A stretch of DNA of 54,960 nucleotides from a virus. How positions within the stretch are numbered: position 1 is the first letter of the stretch; each line of letters starts with the position of its first letter. Where the stretch lies: the IMG/VR virus record IMGVR_UViG_3300046028_005371, positions 1 through 54,960 of that record; one strand, 5' to 3'. The translations under genes were made by a program, and so were the position numbers. Positions 7,896 to 16,092 of this stretch are shown here, in pieces. The notes below the pieces were generated by a model. It saw only the letters and a program-made list of their open reading frames with translations. It searched no databases and was not told the DNA's origin.

Positions 7896-8350
7896 TTTGA
7901 TTCCTTGGTTAGTTGACATATTAGTATGAACTGTTCATACGCTTTCTTCACTGCTGGGTTTAAGTATAACATATTTGCTTCGTCTTGTAAAGCCTTTATG
8001 CCTGCTTCGGCAATATCTCGAGAACAATTAATATTCAAGGTAGCTAACTCATCACCGAACTCTTTTGCCAATTTCTTCCAGGCCTTGCGCTGTCCTTCAG
8101 TAATAGGAGTTTGTTTAGGACGAAGTTCGCTGGCCTGACTAATGGCCCGAGTCATAGCATCTTCAGCTACCCGACTTGCGGCAATCAGCGCGGCATAGTC
8201 AGGTTGAATGTTAAACCTACGGCTGGACCCCCCAGGGTAGCACATGACTAAGTGATTGCCTTTTGTAAAGCTATCCATAAATTCATTATCATATTCTGCA
8301 ACAGGCACATACCTGCGGCCAACTTTTTCATAGTAAATCTTCTTGGTCAT
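7892..8350 (-). CDS. Hypothetical phage protein
   Basis: 152 residues, starting MTKKIYYEKVGRRYVPVAEYD, with a central CYPGGSSRRFNI stretch and an Ala-rich helical remainder. Conserved in style with T4-like phage proteins of unknown function. It overlaps the upstream gene by 23 bp. Confidence 0.65.
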   Translation of the reverse strand: MTKKIYYEKVGRRYVPVAEYDNEFMDSFTKGNHLVMCYPGGSSRRFNIQPDYAALIAASRVAEDAMTRAISQASELRPKQTPITEGQRKAWKKLAKEFGDELATLNINCSRDIAEAGIKALQDEANMLYLNPAVKKAYEQFILICQLTKESK

Positions 8351-8621
8351 TTTTTAATCCATTACTGTGTTTATCGGTAGTGGTGTCTACATCTTGGAAT
8401 AGCCGCTTTTCTTGTTGTGTTAGTTCTTTAAAAGTTTTCCTGGGGTTGCCGCACATTACACAATTCGGATTACCACAATTCATAGCATGCCTTTTGGCAA
8501 ACTTGTGCGGCTCCTTAACCGGCACTCCGTACTCTTTGGCAATCTTTGTCTGCCTCTTTACAGCATTTTCATCTTTGAGTCTACGTCTGCTATTTTTATA
8601 TTTGTCTTGTTCTGTACTCAC
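8328..8621 (-). CDS. Small Cys-motif phage protein
   Basis: 97 residues. The segment HAMNCGNPNCVMCGNPRKTF (46-65) has a CxxxxCxxC arrangement likely to bind a metal, followed by KELTQQEKRLFQDVD. I recall this segment as widely conserved among myovirus small proteins of unknown function. Overlaps the upstream gene by 4 nt. Confidence 0.7.
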   Translation of the reverse strand: MSTEQDKYKNSRRRLKDENAVKRQTKIAKEYGVPVKEPHKFAKRHAMNCGNPNCVMCGNPRKTFKELTQQEKRLFQDVDTTTDKHSNGLKNDQEDLL

Positions 8622-8974
8622 GTTTTAACTCCTTCTGGAATTTTACTATCTTTAATGGTCTTTAACAATCGATGATTTCGAACATCTTGTTCTTTGCGTT
8701 CTCTCTTAGAGTCGTTACTCAGTTTTAACATTTTATCATACTCACGTGCCCACCTTACTCCAGCTAGCCAATCTTCTAGACGCTCAAGACTGCCTACAAA
8801 CAGTTCAGCATCTCGTGTGTAAATTGGTAGAGCTTCTGTGTCTTTTGGCACAAGGCTTAGGGCACCGTGATTGTCAGTCCAATCACCGTGCTTGCTCTTA
8901 CTGAATTTAAAGCCAAGTTTGTCAACTTCTTGTTCAACCTGTTTAATTTTTTGAATTGTTTCCCAACCTGTCAT
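8618..8974 (-). CDS. Hypothetical phage protein
   Basis: 118 residues, charged and helical (LFVGSLERLEDWLAGVRWAREYDKM). No motif recognised. Overlaps the next gene by 4 nt. Together with its neighbours it forms a train of small soluble proteins. Confidence 0.65.
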   Translation of the reverse strand: MTGWETIQKIKQVEQEVDKLGFKFSKSKHGDWTDNHGALSLVPKDTEALPIYTRDAELFVGSLERLEDWLAGVRWAREYDKMLKLSNDSKRERKEQDVRNHRLLKTIKDSKIPEGVKT

Positions 8975-8983
8975 GATACTTCC

Positions 8984-9181
8984 TTAAACAATTTTAACCA
9001 ATTTCATTCTTCGACATTCTTCTTTAACCTGAATTGGATAGTCAGGATGGAACTCTGCTAAACTGCAATCATATACCTTTTGTCTCGGCAAATGATTACC
9101 TACAACAATTAATCCCACCATGGCCAATACAAGTCCTATAAAAACAAATGCAAGCCCGATAACTTTTAAAAGTTTGATCAC
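8984..9181 (-). CDS. Small single-pass membrane protein
   Basis: 65 residues with a strong hydrophobic segment (about 5-27, LKVIGLAFVFIGLVLAMVGLIV) and a polar C-terminal tail containing two Cys. Overlaps the large upstream gene by 4 nt, suggesting coupled translation. Confidence 0.65.
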   Translation of the reverse strand: MIKLLKVIGLAFVFIGLVLAMVGLIVVGNHLPRQKVYDCSLAEFHPDYPIQVKEECRRMKLVKIV

Positions 9182-10398
9182 TTATATACTTTCAGAATAA
9201 CAATGTCTTCACTAAAGCGACCATTCAACACTGTCTCTGTAGTTTTAACACTCTTAGCAAACCAAGTTTCAAAACGCTTCTGCGTATTCTGCTCTTTGAA
9301 CTCTTTGATCTGTTCTGAAGGTTTACGCAGAGTCTTTTGCGTACTCTTTTCAGTAAATTCAGTAATACTACTGTTTTTAACTCCAAAGCCTGCACTAGTC
9401 TTAGCAATGTAATAACCAATCTTACGTGTTTTAACATTGAGTACAACAACACCTTGAGCACCAATAATAGTAGCAGGAGGCACTGATGTTACACCTAATT
9501 TAGTATCAGTCAACATAAACTTGAGTTTCTTAACAACTTCCTCTGCAGGCTTAATTTTAGTAGCACGTGGCTTCTTAAGCACTTTCTGCTCGGCGGCAAT
9601 TTGCTCACATGCTGCCATAATAGCATTGTAAAATTCAATCAATTTATTAACGTTCTTGCGACTGTTATGCTTGTATGCTTCTTTCAACTGATCGTCTGCC
9701 TTCCCACTAGACAACTCTAATAGTTCATCGTAGTTACGTTGGAAATAACCTTTGATGATACGTGAGTGAGCAGCCTTGGCACCCTTGCCTTTGAGAAGAT
9801 TAACAACTTTAATGTCTTTGGGATTAAATGCTTCTGGGTCAATGATCCAACTGTCAATGGCCGCATCAATTTCCTCACTCATACCACCTGCAGTTTCACG
9901 CAAACGATCTTGAATACTAGGAACATAAACTGCTGTGATCTTAGCTGCCTTAACTGGCTCGTTGGATTCGACCTCATCGTCTGCACCTTGATCAATAACT
10001 TTTTGGATTTCTACCTTGAGCCAATCTGCTGAATTCTTACCTTCGTTAAAACCTGCGTGAACCGCTGGCATACCCCGTAACAGGCAGGCCGCCAATGCCC
10101 CCATTGTGGTTCCGCAACGGCTGTCTTTGGTATCTTTAAATGCTCTAATAACATTTTTGTCGTAGCCATTATGTCCCATCCAGTTGATAACAGACGGCTT
10201 TAATTCTTTAGTAGACTTTTCCAAACGATACCAAGCCATAGCAGAATGGAAGAATCGTGTAAATTGAACTCCACTCCAATCGTAGGCACCATCCCATTTT
10301 GGACTGTAATCTCGCTTGGCATTCTCACGGATGCTTACGCTAGTGACTTTTTCTTTTTTAACTTTGGGTTTAATCTTAACGCCTGCTACTATTGCCAT
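9178..10398 (-). CDS. Large conserved phage protein of unknown function
   Basis: 406 residues, lysine-rich, mostly helical, no catalytic motif recognised. The N-terminal third (DYSPKWDGAYDWSGVQF, FFHSAMAWYR) and MGALAACLLRGMPAVHAGF are the most distinctive parts. It has its own promoter: TATAAT (10431-10436) and TTGACA (10454-10459), with a leader of about 25 nt and an AAGGAG site before the ATG. Its size and strong promoter suggest an early, abundant product, possibly nucleic-acid binding given its charge; this is inference. Confidence 0.75.
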   Translation of the reverse strand: MAIVAGVKIKPKVKKEKVTSVSIRENAKRDYSPKWDGAYDWSGVQFTRFFHSAMAWYRLEKSTKELKPSVINWMGHNGYDKNVIRAFKDTKDSRCGTTMGALAACLLRGMPAVHAGFNEGKNSADWLKVEIQKVIDQGADDEVESNEPVKAAKITAVYVPSIQDRLRETAGGMSEEIDAAIDSWIIDPEAFNPKDIKVVNLLKGKGAKAAHSRIIKGYFQRNYDELLELSSGKADDQLKEAYKHNSRKNVNKLIEFYNAIMAACEQIAAEQKVLKKPRATKIKPAEEVVKKLKFMLTDTKLGVTSVPPATIIGAQGVVVLNVKTRKIGYYIAKTSAGFGVKNSSITEFTEKSTQKTLRKPSEQIKEFKEQNTQKRFETWFAKSVKTTETVLNGRFSEDIVILKVYK

Positions 10399-10430
10399 AA
10401 AGTACTCCTTGTTTGCTAGTGTATGTAGTT

Positions 10431-10459
10431 ATTATACACTGATTTTTACTCTATGTCAA
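10431..10459 (-). promoter_or_regulatory. Sigma70 promoter
   Basis: Minus strand: TTGACA (10454-10459), 17-bp spacer, TATAAT (10431-10436), both perfect. Reads into the 406-residue gene through a leader with an AAGGAG site. Confidence 0.85.
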
Positions 10460-10743
10460 GAGTCGGTTTTACCAATTATGTCCGAATATTTGAGTAAAAA
10501 CATTGTACGTTTTGGTTCATTGAAAAAATCCAAATGGATACGTGTTACACAATAGTTGGTATTGTAACTAACGTCTCTACGATCAACATCGTGTTTAAAC
10601 CATTCTTGGTGTGTTCTAGAAGTAAAACCCAAAACTTCTCGCATCTTGTTGCGAACTAACAACACACTAGGAGGATACTCTTTGGCAATTTGATTGTAGA
10701 TTTTAAGCCAGTTTGCTTCGGATAGAACTACGGGTTTGCTCAT
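10456..10743 (-). CDS. Hypothetical phage protein, predicted leaderless mRNA
   Basis: 95 residues from the ATG at 10743 (MSKPVVLSEANWLK). A longer frame to 10842 lies inside the methyltransferase gene and is unlikely. The start codon is exactly 6 nt after a TATACT -10 box (10750-10755) with a TAGACA -35 element 17 bp away, and no Shine-Dalgarno sequence is present. The protein (VRNKMREVLGFTSRTHQEWF, RRDVSYNTNYCVTRIHLDFF) has no recognised motif. Confidence 0.7.
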   Translation of the reverse strand: MSKPVVLSEANWLKIYNQIAKEYPPSVLLVRNKMREVLGFTSRTHQEWFKHDVDRRDVSYNTNYCVTRIHLDFFNEPKRTMFLLKYSDIIGKTDS

Positions 10744-10749
10744 AGTTTT

Positions 10750-10778
10750 AGTATAGCATAAAATTAGTTTATTGTCTA
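10750..10778 (-). promoter_or_regulatory. Sigma70 promoter, leaderless arrangement
   Basis: Minus strand: TAGACA (10773-10778), 17-bp spacer, TATACT (10750-10755), then 6 nt to the ATG at 10743. Lies inside the 3' end of the methyltransferase gene. Confidence 0.7.
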
Positions 10779-11305
10779 TGCCATTCGGCGTAGATTCTAC
10801 GGCCTTCTTGTTCCCAGCAACATTCCATGAGTCTGAATCCAAACTTGGTGCTTAGGCGAACATGCTCCTCTATGCTCCAGGGGTAAAAGTTAATTTGTTC
10901 ACAGCCCGGATCGGGGTGATCTTTTTGCCCGGGATTACAACGCCAGTAAATCCTGCCATGCGGTTCTAACAAATCGACAACCTTTTGTATTTGTCTTTCT
11001 ATATCTGCAATATTACCAAAGTTAATACTGCCCAGGCATAGTGCCACGTCAAACTTTTGATCTGTTGTAAATTCGTCTATTGTGCATTTTACATCTGCTT
11101 GATCAAACGCAGGATCTATACCTACAAGATTAGGAATAACTCTTTTAAAAGGATTTGTACCGCAACCTACATCTATAACTGTTTCATAGTTGCCTATTTT
11201 GTCAACAAGCTGTAGTCCTGATTTAGTATCCTTTCGACAAGGGTCACTGTTTTTGTGCCATACATTTCCGAAGTATTGATTGAGATAATTTTGATCGACT
11301 GTCAT
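10769..11305 (-). CDS. Class I SAM-dependent methyltransferase
   Basis: 178 residues. Motif I of Rossmann-fold methyltransferases is clear (VIDVGCGTNPFK, about 43-54), followed by LVGIDPAFD (motif II acidic residue) and the motif IV-like strand FDVALCLGSINF. The C terminus has aromatic-rich EQINFYPWSIEEHV. Substrate unknown; small-molecule methyltransferases of this size occur in phages. The gene is transcribed away from the plus-strand sulfotransferase-like gene across a 27-bp palindromic gap. Confidence 0.8.
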   Translation of the reverse strand: MTVDQNYLNQYFGNVWHKNSDPCRKDTKSGLQLVDKIGNYETVIDVGCGTNPFKRVIPNLVGIDPAFDQADVKCTIDEFTTDQKFDVALCLGSINFGNIADIERQIQKVVDLLEPHGRIYWRCNPGQKDHPDPGCEQINFYPWSIEEHVRLSTKFGFRLMECCWEQEGRRIYAEWHRQ

Positions 11306-11311
11306 ATGTTC

Positions 11312-11329
11312 ATTAAATATATATTTAAT
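11312..11329. promoter_or_regulatory. Divergent palindromic promoter candidate
   Basis: Perfect 18-bp palindrome ATTAAATATATATTTAAT in the gap between divergent genes. Each strand presents an ATTAAATA box, the same late-box variant as at 53029-53036, 13-16 nt from the respective start codons. Confidence 0.45.
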
Positions 11330-11332
11330 ACT

Positions 11333-11908
11333 ATGTTACCTAACAGAATATTTTTTACTGGAGTGCCGGGTAGTCGGTGGAGTGGTATTGCTCAAACACT
11401 AGAACAACTAGATGGTTTTAATACCAGCGATCGTACTCCTGCTAGGTTATATAACCATAACCAATACAGTGGTCACCAAGGTGCTTACTTTGGAAAAGAC
11501 ATGGAACTAGAAGCCTACCTTGATGAACGCTACATTGACTATGCCTGGGCAGAGCAAGGTGGTACACGTATTGTTAAAAGTCATGACTGGGCTTATAAGT
11601 TAGATCTAGTTAGACAACAGTTTTCCGATGATTGGATTATGTTAGTTTATAGACCAGACATGGCCAGCTATGCTTGGTGGCACGAAGCAGGCGGATTTAG
11701 TATCAAGTATCCTAGTTATGTAGCATACAAAGACAGCGCAACTATGTTAGGTGAGATTGGTAAACAAAATAATAATATTTTACAATTTGCCAGCGAACAC
11801 GATTTAACATGGAATTATTTTACACCCAAATGGGTAGAACAACACTTTGGACAAAGGATTGAGGTAAACAAAAAATGGTCAGATATATTAGTAACGTTAT
11901 TAAAGTAA
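11333..11908 (+). CDS. P-loop sulfotransferase-like protein
   Basis: 191 residues from the ATG at 11333 (MLPNRIFFTGVPGSRWSG), chosen by alignment with its paralogue at 32966-33598. The N-terminal strand-loop FFTGVPGSRW fits the phosphate-binding loop of PAPS-dependent sulfotransferases; SHDWAYKLD, WIMLVYRPD and AWWHEAGGFSIKYPSY are shared with the paralogue. Such enzymes move sulfate onto hydroxyl or amino groups of glycans or small molecules. No Shine-Dalgarno sequence is seen. The next gene overlaps by 34 bp. Substrate unknown, and another P-loop activity cannot be excluded. Confidence 0.65.
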   Translation: MLPNRIFFTGVPGSRWSGIAQTLEQLDGFNTSDRTPARLYNHNQYSGHQGAYFGKDMELEAYLDERYIDYAWAEQGGTRIVKSHDWAYKLDLVRQQFSDDWIMLVYRPDMASYAWWHEAGGFSIKYPSYVAYKDSATMLGEIGKQNNNILQFASEHDLTWNYFTPKWVEQHFGQRIEVNKKWSDILVTLLK

Positions 11909-12852
11909 TAGCAGTAGCACTGATTGCCACATCGGCACATGCCTGGGAGCCAACTAAACCTATAACAGCAGTTATTGGATTTGCCCCGGGTTCGGGCAAC
12001 GAATTAAGTTTTAGAGGAATTAGTAGCATCATTGAAAAAGCCAATCCAAAGATTAATTTTATTGTAGAAAATCGGCCCGGAGGTGATGGTACTATTGGTA
12101 TGAATCATTTTGTTAAATTGCCCAATGATGGATATCACATTTCTGTACCTAGCCATCAGGGAATATGGGTTACTGCTGATTTTGCTAATCCTGAAAACAA
12201 AAAATATACATTGGATGATTTTGAATATGTTATAACACTGGCAAAGAGTCCTCTTGCTATTATTGCCAATTCTGCCAGCACCGTTAACACACCTCGTGAG
12301 TTTTTAGACAGAGTTAAAAACACAGATACACCTCTTAACATTGCCGCAGGATCGGGTGCCCATAAACTGGCCTATGAGTACATGATGTATAATATCAAAG
12401 GCAATAGATCACTGGTTAAAACAGTTCCTTACAAAGGACCGGCACAGGCAGCTCAAGATGTAGCAGGCGGGCATGTAGAGTTTGGCATTATACCTGTAGC
12501 GGTTGCTAACACACTAACACAATCAGGTAAAATTAAGATCATTGCTTTGTGTAGCGAATATAAAATTGATGCTATTAAAGATGTGCCTTTAATGAAAGAT
12601 CTAATTCCAGGAATGAATGTTTATGCCGCCTGGGGTATTGTGTTACCTAAAAATACAAATAAAGAAATTGTCGATTGGTATGTAACTAACTTTACTACTG
12701 CTATTCGTTCTAACGAAGGTCAACGATTCTTACGTGATAATCTCATGTTTGCTGAACCTAAAGAACAAACACCTCAAGGATTTAAAGCCAGTATGATGAA
12801 ACTAAGAGAAAAATGGATCCCTATTATTAAAGAAGTTGGATGGGGTAATTAG
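11875..12852 (+). CDS. Bug/TctC-family periplasmic solute-binding protein
   Basis: 325 residues. Signal peptide with basic start, hydrophobic core and AHA cleavage site near residue 23, then the family core WEPTKPITAVIGFAPGSG, IVENRPGGDGTIG, and later LNIAAGSGAHKLAYEY and AAWGIVLPKN. These are the receptors of tripartite tricarboxylate transporters, which bind carboxylates in the periplasm; Bug proteins are especially numerous in betaproteobacteria. GAGG lies about 11 nt upstream of the start. No membrane subunits (TctA/TctB) are present, so it would have to work with host components. Probably host-derived; unusual cargo for a phage. Confidence 0.88.
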   Translation: MVRYISNVIKVIAVALIATSAHAWEPTKPITAVIGFAPGSGNELSFRGISSIIEKANPKINFIVENRPGGDGTIGMNHFVKLPNDGYHISVPSHQGIWVTADFANPENKKYTLDDFEYVITLAKSPLAIIANSASTVNTPREFLDRVKNTDTPLNIAAGSGAHKLAYEYMMYNIKGNRSLVKTVPYKGPAQAAQDVAGGHVEFGIIPVAVANTLTQSGKIKIIALCSEYKIDAIKDVPLMKDLIPGMNVYAAWGIVLPKNTNKEIVDWYVTNFTTAIRSNEGQRFLRDNLMFAEPKEQTPQGFKASMMKLREKWIPIIKEVGWGN

Positions 12853-13418
12853 AACTCATTGTTTTGGTCTACAACTATCCACCCTAGTTGTTTAAGATCT
12901 TCTCGTATTTCATCAGTTACTACACTCTCGGAGACAAATGCCTGTCCCTCTTTGTAAAAAATTTGTTGCTCTTCAGTCAGTATGGTAAATTCTTCAGGTG
13001 TTATTTCGTCGTTACCTCGGATACCACTACAATACCAGTCAATATAATCACCTTCTTCACGCATGTCGGCAATAATGCCCCCAGCACTTCTCCACGAGGC
13101 ACTCCACCGCTGATCCTTAAGGATAGGAATAACAGCTAACTTTTGGAAGTCATTGTTGCATATTGCGGCATATAGATTTTGAGAGTAGACTCGACTTTCT
13201 TTAACCTTGACACAAATCCATTCTGTGCTACGGAGATCATACTGCATATTATCTTTTTGCCATGCAGGATCTTCTAGATTAGCCTCATCCTGTTCACGCC
13301 AAGTTTTATACATTTGAATATAGTCGGGATTGGGCAACTTGCCTTCTTCTTCACAGCGTTTAATATAACCTTCTTTTTGAAAGGTATTCCGGTCAGGACT
13401 GCTTGATACTTTGCTCAT
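12849..13418 (-). CDS. Hypothetical phage protein
   Basis: 189 residues, acidic, with WICVKVKESRVYSQNLYAAICN and a central WSASWRSAGGIIADMR stretch. No catalytic motif. It converges with the Bug gene (4-bp end overlap) and its start overlaps the end of a short Cys-rich gene by 26 bp. Confidence 0.65.
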   Translation of the reverse strand: MSKVSSSPDRNTFQKEGYIKRCEEEGKLPNPDYIQMYKTWREQDEANLEDPAWQKDNMQYDLRSTEWICVKVKESRVYSQNLYAAICNNDFQKLAVIPILKDQRWSASWRSAGGIIADMREEGDYIDWYCSGIRGNDEITPEEFTILTEEQQIFYKEGQAFVSESVVTDEIREDLKQLGWIVVDQNNEF

Positions 13419-13566
13419 TTGGAGTTAATGGTCGGTTATTACAAAATTCACAATCACGGTCAGTACAGATGTCCTCAGACCACACATTGCACGATTCACA
13501 ATAGTAACAGTCGTACTTTTCTGAGTACGACTTTGGCTTTTTACAACAGAGTTTAGTTAAGTCCAT
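13393..13566 (-). CDS. Short Cys-rich protein, probable zinc binder
   Basis: 57 residues, MDLTKLCCKKPK at the start. Eight Cys: C7, C8, C20, C23, C26, C34, C39, C42, including YDCYYCESC and CTDRDCEFC, which could hold one or two zinc ions. The ATG at 13566 overlaps the end of the upstream 281-residue gene by 10 bp and the stop lies 26 bp inside the next gene. This fills an otherwise unexplained gap in the gene train. Function unknown. Confidence 0.6.
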   Translation of the reverse strand: MDLTKLCCKKPKSYSEKYDCYYCESCNVWSEDICTDRDCEFCNNRPLTPNEQSIKQS

Positions 13567-14402
13567 AGACTATCTCTTGCTTTAATAAGTCGGATCATCA
13601 TGGCTTCATCTTCTGCTTCGTAGGCTGCTTCGATTTCTTGTAGTAGCTTGTGTGACTTATTGCTCATTTCTTCAAGTTCAGGACTCCTGTCACTCCTAAA
13701 ACTTAACTTGCCGCCATTAGCTATTCTACTTGCTTCACAGTAGTCTGTCCAGCCACTTGCATCATATGGGTCAGGGCGGTTGCGATAAGTCACAGTCCAC
13801 CATGTGTATAACTCTTTAATTTCTTTGGCACGTTCTGCTTGTCTAGTAGGCTTGCCGTGGTTAGGATCAGTTTCTTCTATACCCCAGTCCGAACCCATTG
13901 TTAATGTTACGGCCCAGTCAAGATGATCTAAGCCTGCCTGAGGACAGCGCCATACACGCCAACGGAACCAACCACTTGCCCAGAATGGGGGATTGTATTT
14001 TGCACGGGCTTCTTTATCACCCCAGGCAATGTGGCTCCAAGCTGATTCTATCTCAACAAAATCAACCAGCTCATTGAATAAGCAAGGCAAAAAGCGGTTC
14101 CCCACATCCTGCCATTGACCCGGCTTAATATCCCGGGGATGAGCGGTAAGGCTATGAGTGCGACTAACCCAACGGTTGTTAATGTAGTACTTGATATCAT
14201 ATAGAGTCCTTATAGGCCATGTAACAAAATCTTGGATATGTCCAAGTGCTTCTTCCGCAAGCCAGTAGCGGAAGTTATGTTTCATTTGAGCCCGAGTGGT
14301 CCAGTCATCCCATTCCTCGCTGGTACCTGCGCTAAGTTTTTTAGTGCCGCGAATCCAGTCTGCAAAAGGAGTACAACTCCAGTAGTTTGTGTGTTGTGCC
14401 AT
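13557..14402 (-). CDS. Trp-rich conserved phage protein
   Basis: 281 residues with many tryptophans (WASGWFRWRVWRCPQAGLDH, HLDWAVT). No known catalytic motif. It starts at the stop codon of the PGDYG gene (1-nt overlap). A conserved myovirus accessory protein in style; function unknown. Confidence 0.65.
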   Translation of the reverse strand: MAQHTNYWSCTPFADWIRGTKKLSAGTSEEWDDWTTRAQMKHNFRYWLAEEALGHIQDFVTWPIRTLYDIKYYINNRWVSRTHSLTAHPRDIKPGQWQDVGNRFLPCLFNELVDFVEIESAWSHIAWGDKEARAKYNPPFWASGWFRWRVWRCPQAGLDHLDWAVTLTMGSDWGIEETDPNHGKPTRQAERAKEIKELYTWWTVTYRNRPDPYDASGWTDYCEASRIANGGKLSFRSDRSPELEEMSNKSHKLLQEIEAAYEAEDEAMMIRLIKARDSLWT

Positions 14403-14836
14403 TACACTCTTTCGTATGTTTGTGCGAATATATCTTTCTTGACTACACCGTAGTCGTTTTCACCGTGACGGACAATAACGTCTTCGTCTGTGTTATAGTA
14501 TAACTTCTCTCCCCAGCTTGTGTCAACCGATCCGGAGTGATCAGCAAGTTTAGCTACTTTGACAATCTTCTTTGGTGTGCAAATGCCATCGCCTAGATCA
14601 TCTTTAAGTTCAGCAAACTTTTCTGGAGTAATTGGATACTGCTCACCTTTTGGTCCAGTCATAATATAGTAGCCTGCAGGATACTTAACTGGACCTTCCA
14701 GTGTGTCAATAGTGCCCGGCTCGTCTGCAATCTCATAACGTTCTCCAACAGGGCGCTTGTAGGTTTTAAAACCACCGTCCTTGAACCAGTCGTCGGTAAT
14801 GACAAGACCTTCTACAATGTTTATAAATTCACGCAT
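14402..14836 (-). CDS. PGDYG-domain protein
   Basis: 144 residues. The segment YPAGYYIMTGPKGEQYPITP (68-87) followed by EKFAELKDD fits the PGDYG domain, a small fold of unknown function common in phages. Joined by 1-nt overlaps to both neighbours. Confidence 0.65.
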   Translation of the reverse strand: MREFINIVEGLVITDDWFKDGGFKTYKRPVGERYEIADEPGTIDTLEGPVKYPAGYYIMTGPKGEQYPITPEKFAELKDDLGDGICTPKKIVKVAKLADHSGSVDTSWGEKLYYNTDEDVIVRHGENDYGVVKKDIFAQTYERV

Positions 14837-15525
14837 TATTTTCTATCGCCAAAAAGTTGTAACAAGTTTAGGAACAAGTTGATAAAGTCCATGTAAAGAG
14901 TTAGAGCGCCACGAATTTCCACAACATCACTGGTATTGTAACTGACTTCTTCACGTATCTTTTGTGTGTCATAAGCTGTCAATCCTAGAAAGATGATAAT
15001 TGCCAGTGCAGAGATTACCATCTGCATTACTGTGCTGCCAATAAAGATATTAACAATGCTGGCAATCACAATAGCGATCAATCCAACAAACATAAACTTA
15101 CCAAGGCTATCCAGACTACGTTTGGTAAAGTAACCATAGCCACTCATAACACCAAACAAGATTGCCGCACCCATAAAAGCACTGACAATACTACCCATAG
15201 TAAAAATAGCAAAGATAGTGGCAAAGCTCAGACCCATTAATGCCGCAAAGCCATGTAGGCATAACTGCGCTACACTTTTGCTGGGATTGTTGCCCAGCAC
15301 ATAGCTAATACCAAAGATTGCCACTAGCGGTGCAAAGATCACAATCCATTTTAACACACCGGTAAAAAAGAATTGTAATAATTCTGGAGTCGTTCCTACC
15401 CAATAACTAACCATCATTGATACAATAACAGCAAGGCTCATGTGTCCATAGACACGACCCATTGCTGAGTTGATTTCGCTGGCAGAACGATATGACATTC
15501 CGCCTGTATAAGTTGTTCCAAACAT
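14836..15525 (-). CDS. Bax inhibitor-1 (YccA/YbhL) family membrane protein
   Basis: 229 residues with about seven hydrophobic segments and the family's C-terminal signature LTAYDTQKIREE (about 182-193), whose acidic residues line the pore in BI-1 family channels. Bacterial members (YccA, YbhL) modulate FtsH proteolysis or act as pH-sensitive calcium leaks. Here it might protect the membrane or inhibit host protease during infection; this is inference. An RBS-like GGAG lies close to the ATG. Next downstream is the PGDYG gene. Confidence 0.88.
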   Translation of the reverse strand: MFGTTYTGGMSYRSASEINSAMGRVYGHMSLAVIVSMMVSYWVGTTPELLQFFFTGVLKWIVIFAPLVAIFGISYVLGNNPSKSVAQLCLHGFAALMGLSFATIFAIFTMGSIVSAFMGAAILFGVMSGYGYFTKRSLDSLGKFMFVGLIAIVIASIVNIFIGSTVMQMVISALAIIIFLGLTAYDTQKIREEVSYNTSDVVEIRGALTLYMDFINLFLNLLQLFGDRK

Positions 15526-15537
15526 TTTTACTCTCCT

Positions 15538-15897
15538 TTAAACAAATGATTTGAGATCGGGCGGTACCCAGCCCACGGGTTTTAAAACTTTACCATCTTC
15601 ACGTTTGCGAACTTTGCCAGTTTCGTGATCGATCTTGGCAAAGTTGGTTTTCATTACTTCTTTCCATGCACCTTCTGCATCTGCACCCATGCTATGGATA
15701 GCACCAATAGTAACAACTAAAATATCAATCAGTGCGTCTAATTGTTCTACTCTATCTTCTGATAATGTAGCTTCTAACAATTCCTGATGTTCTTCATTGA
15801 TAAGGTTAACATACATTGCATACTGTAGTTCATCAAATGAGTCTACGGTTTGATCGCAGGCCCGCATAAATTTTTCTTGGTCTCTAAAAGGATTCAT
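15538..15897 (-). CDS. MazG-like nucleotide pyrophosphohydrolase
   Basis: 119 residues, all helical. INEEHQELLEA (33-43) and LDALIDILVVTIGAI (53-67) give the EExxE and (D/E)xxxD metal-binding pattern of all-alpha NTP pyrophosphatases. The C-terminal TNFAKIDHETGKV and DGKVLKPVGWVPPDL are typical of the phage and PRA-PH-like branch. It would hydrolyse a (d)NTP or ppGpp-type nucleotide to the monophosphate and PPi; the exact substrate cannot be told. Confidence 0.85.
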   Translation of the reverse strand: MNPFRDQEKFMRACDQTVDSFDELQYAMYVNLINEEHQELLEATLSEDRVEQLDALIDILVVTIGAIHSMGADAEGAWKEVMKTNFAKIDHETGKVRKREDGKVLKPVGWVPPDLKSFV

Positions 15898-15898
15898 A

Positions 15899-16084
15899 TT
15901 AATCTACTAAAGTTAATTGTTTTTCGTTATAGATATGCAGGGCCCCTGCAATTTCTAAAACAGTACATTCTACTACTACCCTGCGTTCATTTGATAACGT
16001 ATCAAATACTGATACTACAACGCCCGGCCACCTGTATCCACTTGTTTTTTCTACTTTATCGCCAACTTTAAATTGTGCTTCCAT
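15899..16084 (-). CDS. Small SH3-like/KOW-type protein
   Basis: 61 residues: FKVGDKVEKTSGYRWPGVVV then RRVVVECTVLEIAGALHIYN, a small beta-barrel pattern. I recall near-identical small proteins across phages and bacteria with no known role. Lies 1 nt from the MazG-like gene. Confidence 0.7.
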   Translation of the reverse strand: MEAQFKVGDKVEKTSGYRWPGVVVSVFDTLSNERRVVVECTVLEIAGALHIYNEKQLTLVD

Positions 16085-16092
16085 TATAACCC

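Noticed and set aside
4876-15525. ClpP and Bax-inhibitor genes as signs of bacterial chromosome rather than phage
   Set aside because: Both are embedded in coupled trains of small phage-type genes with phage promoters, and no host operon neighbours are present.
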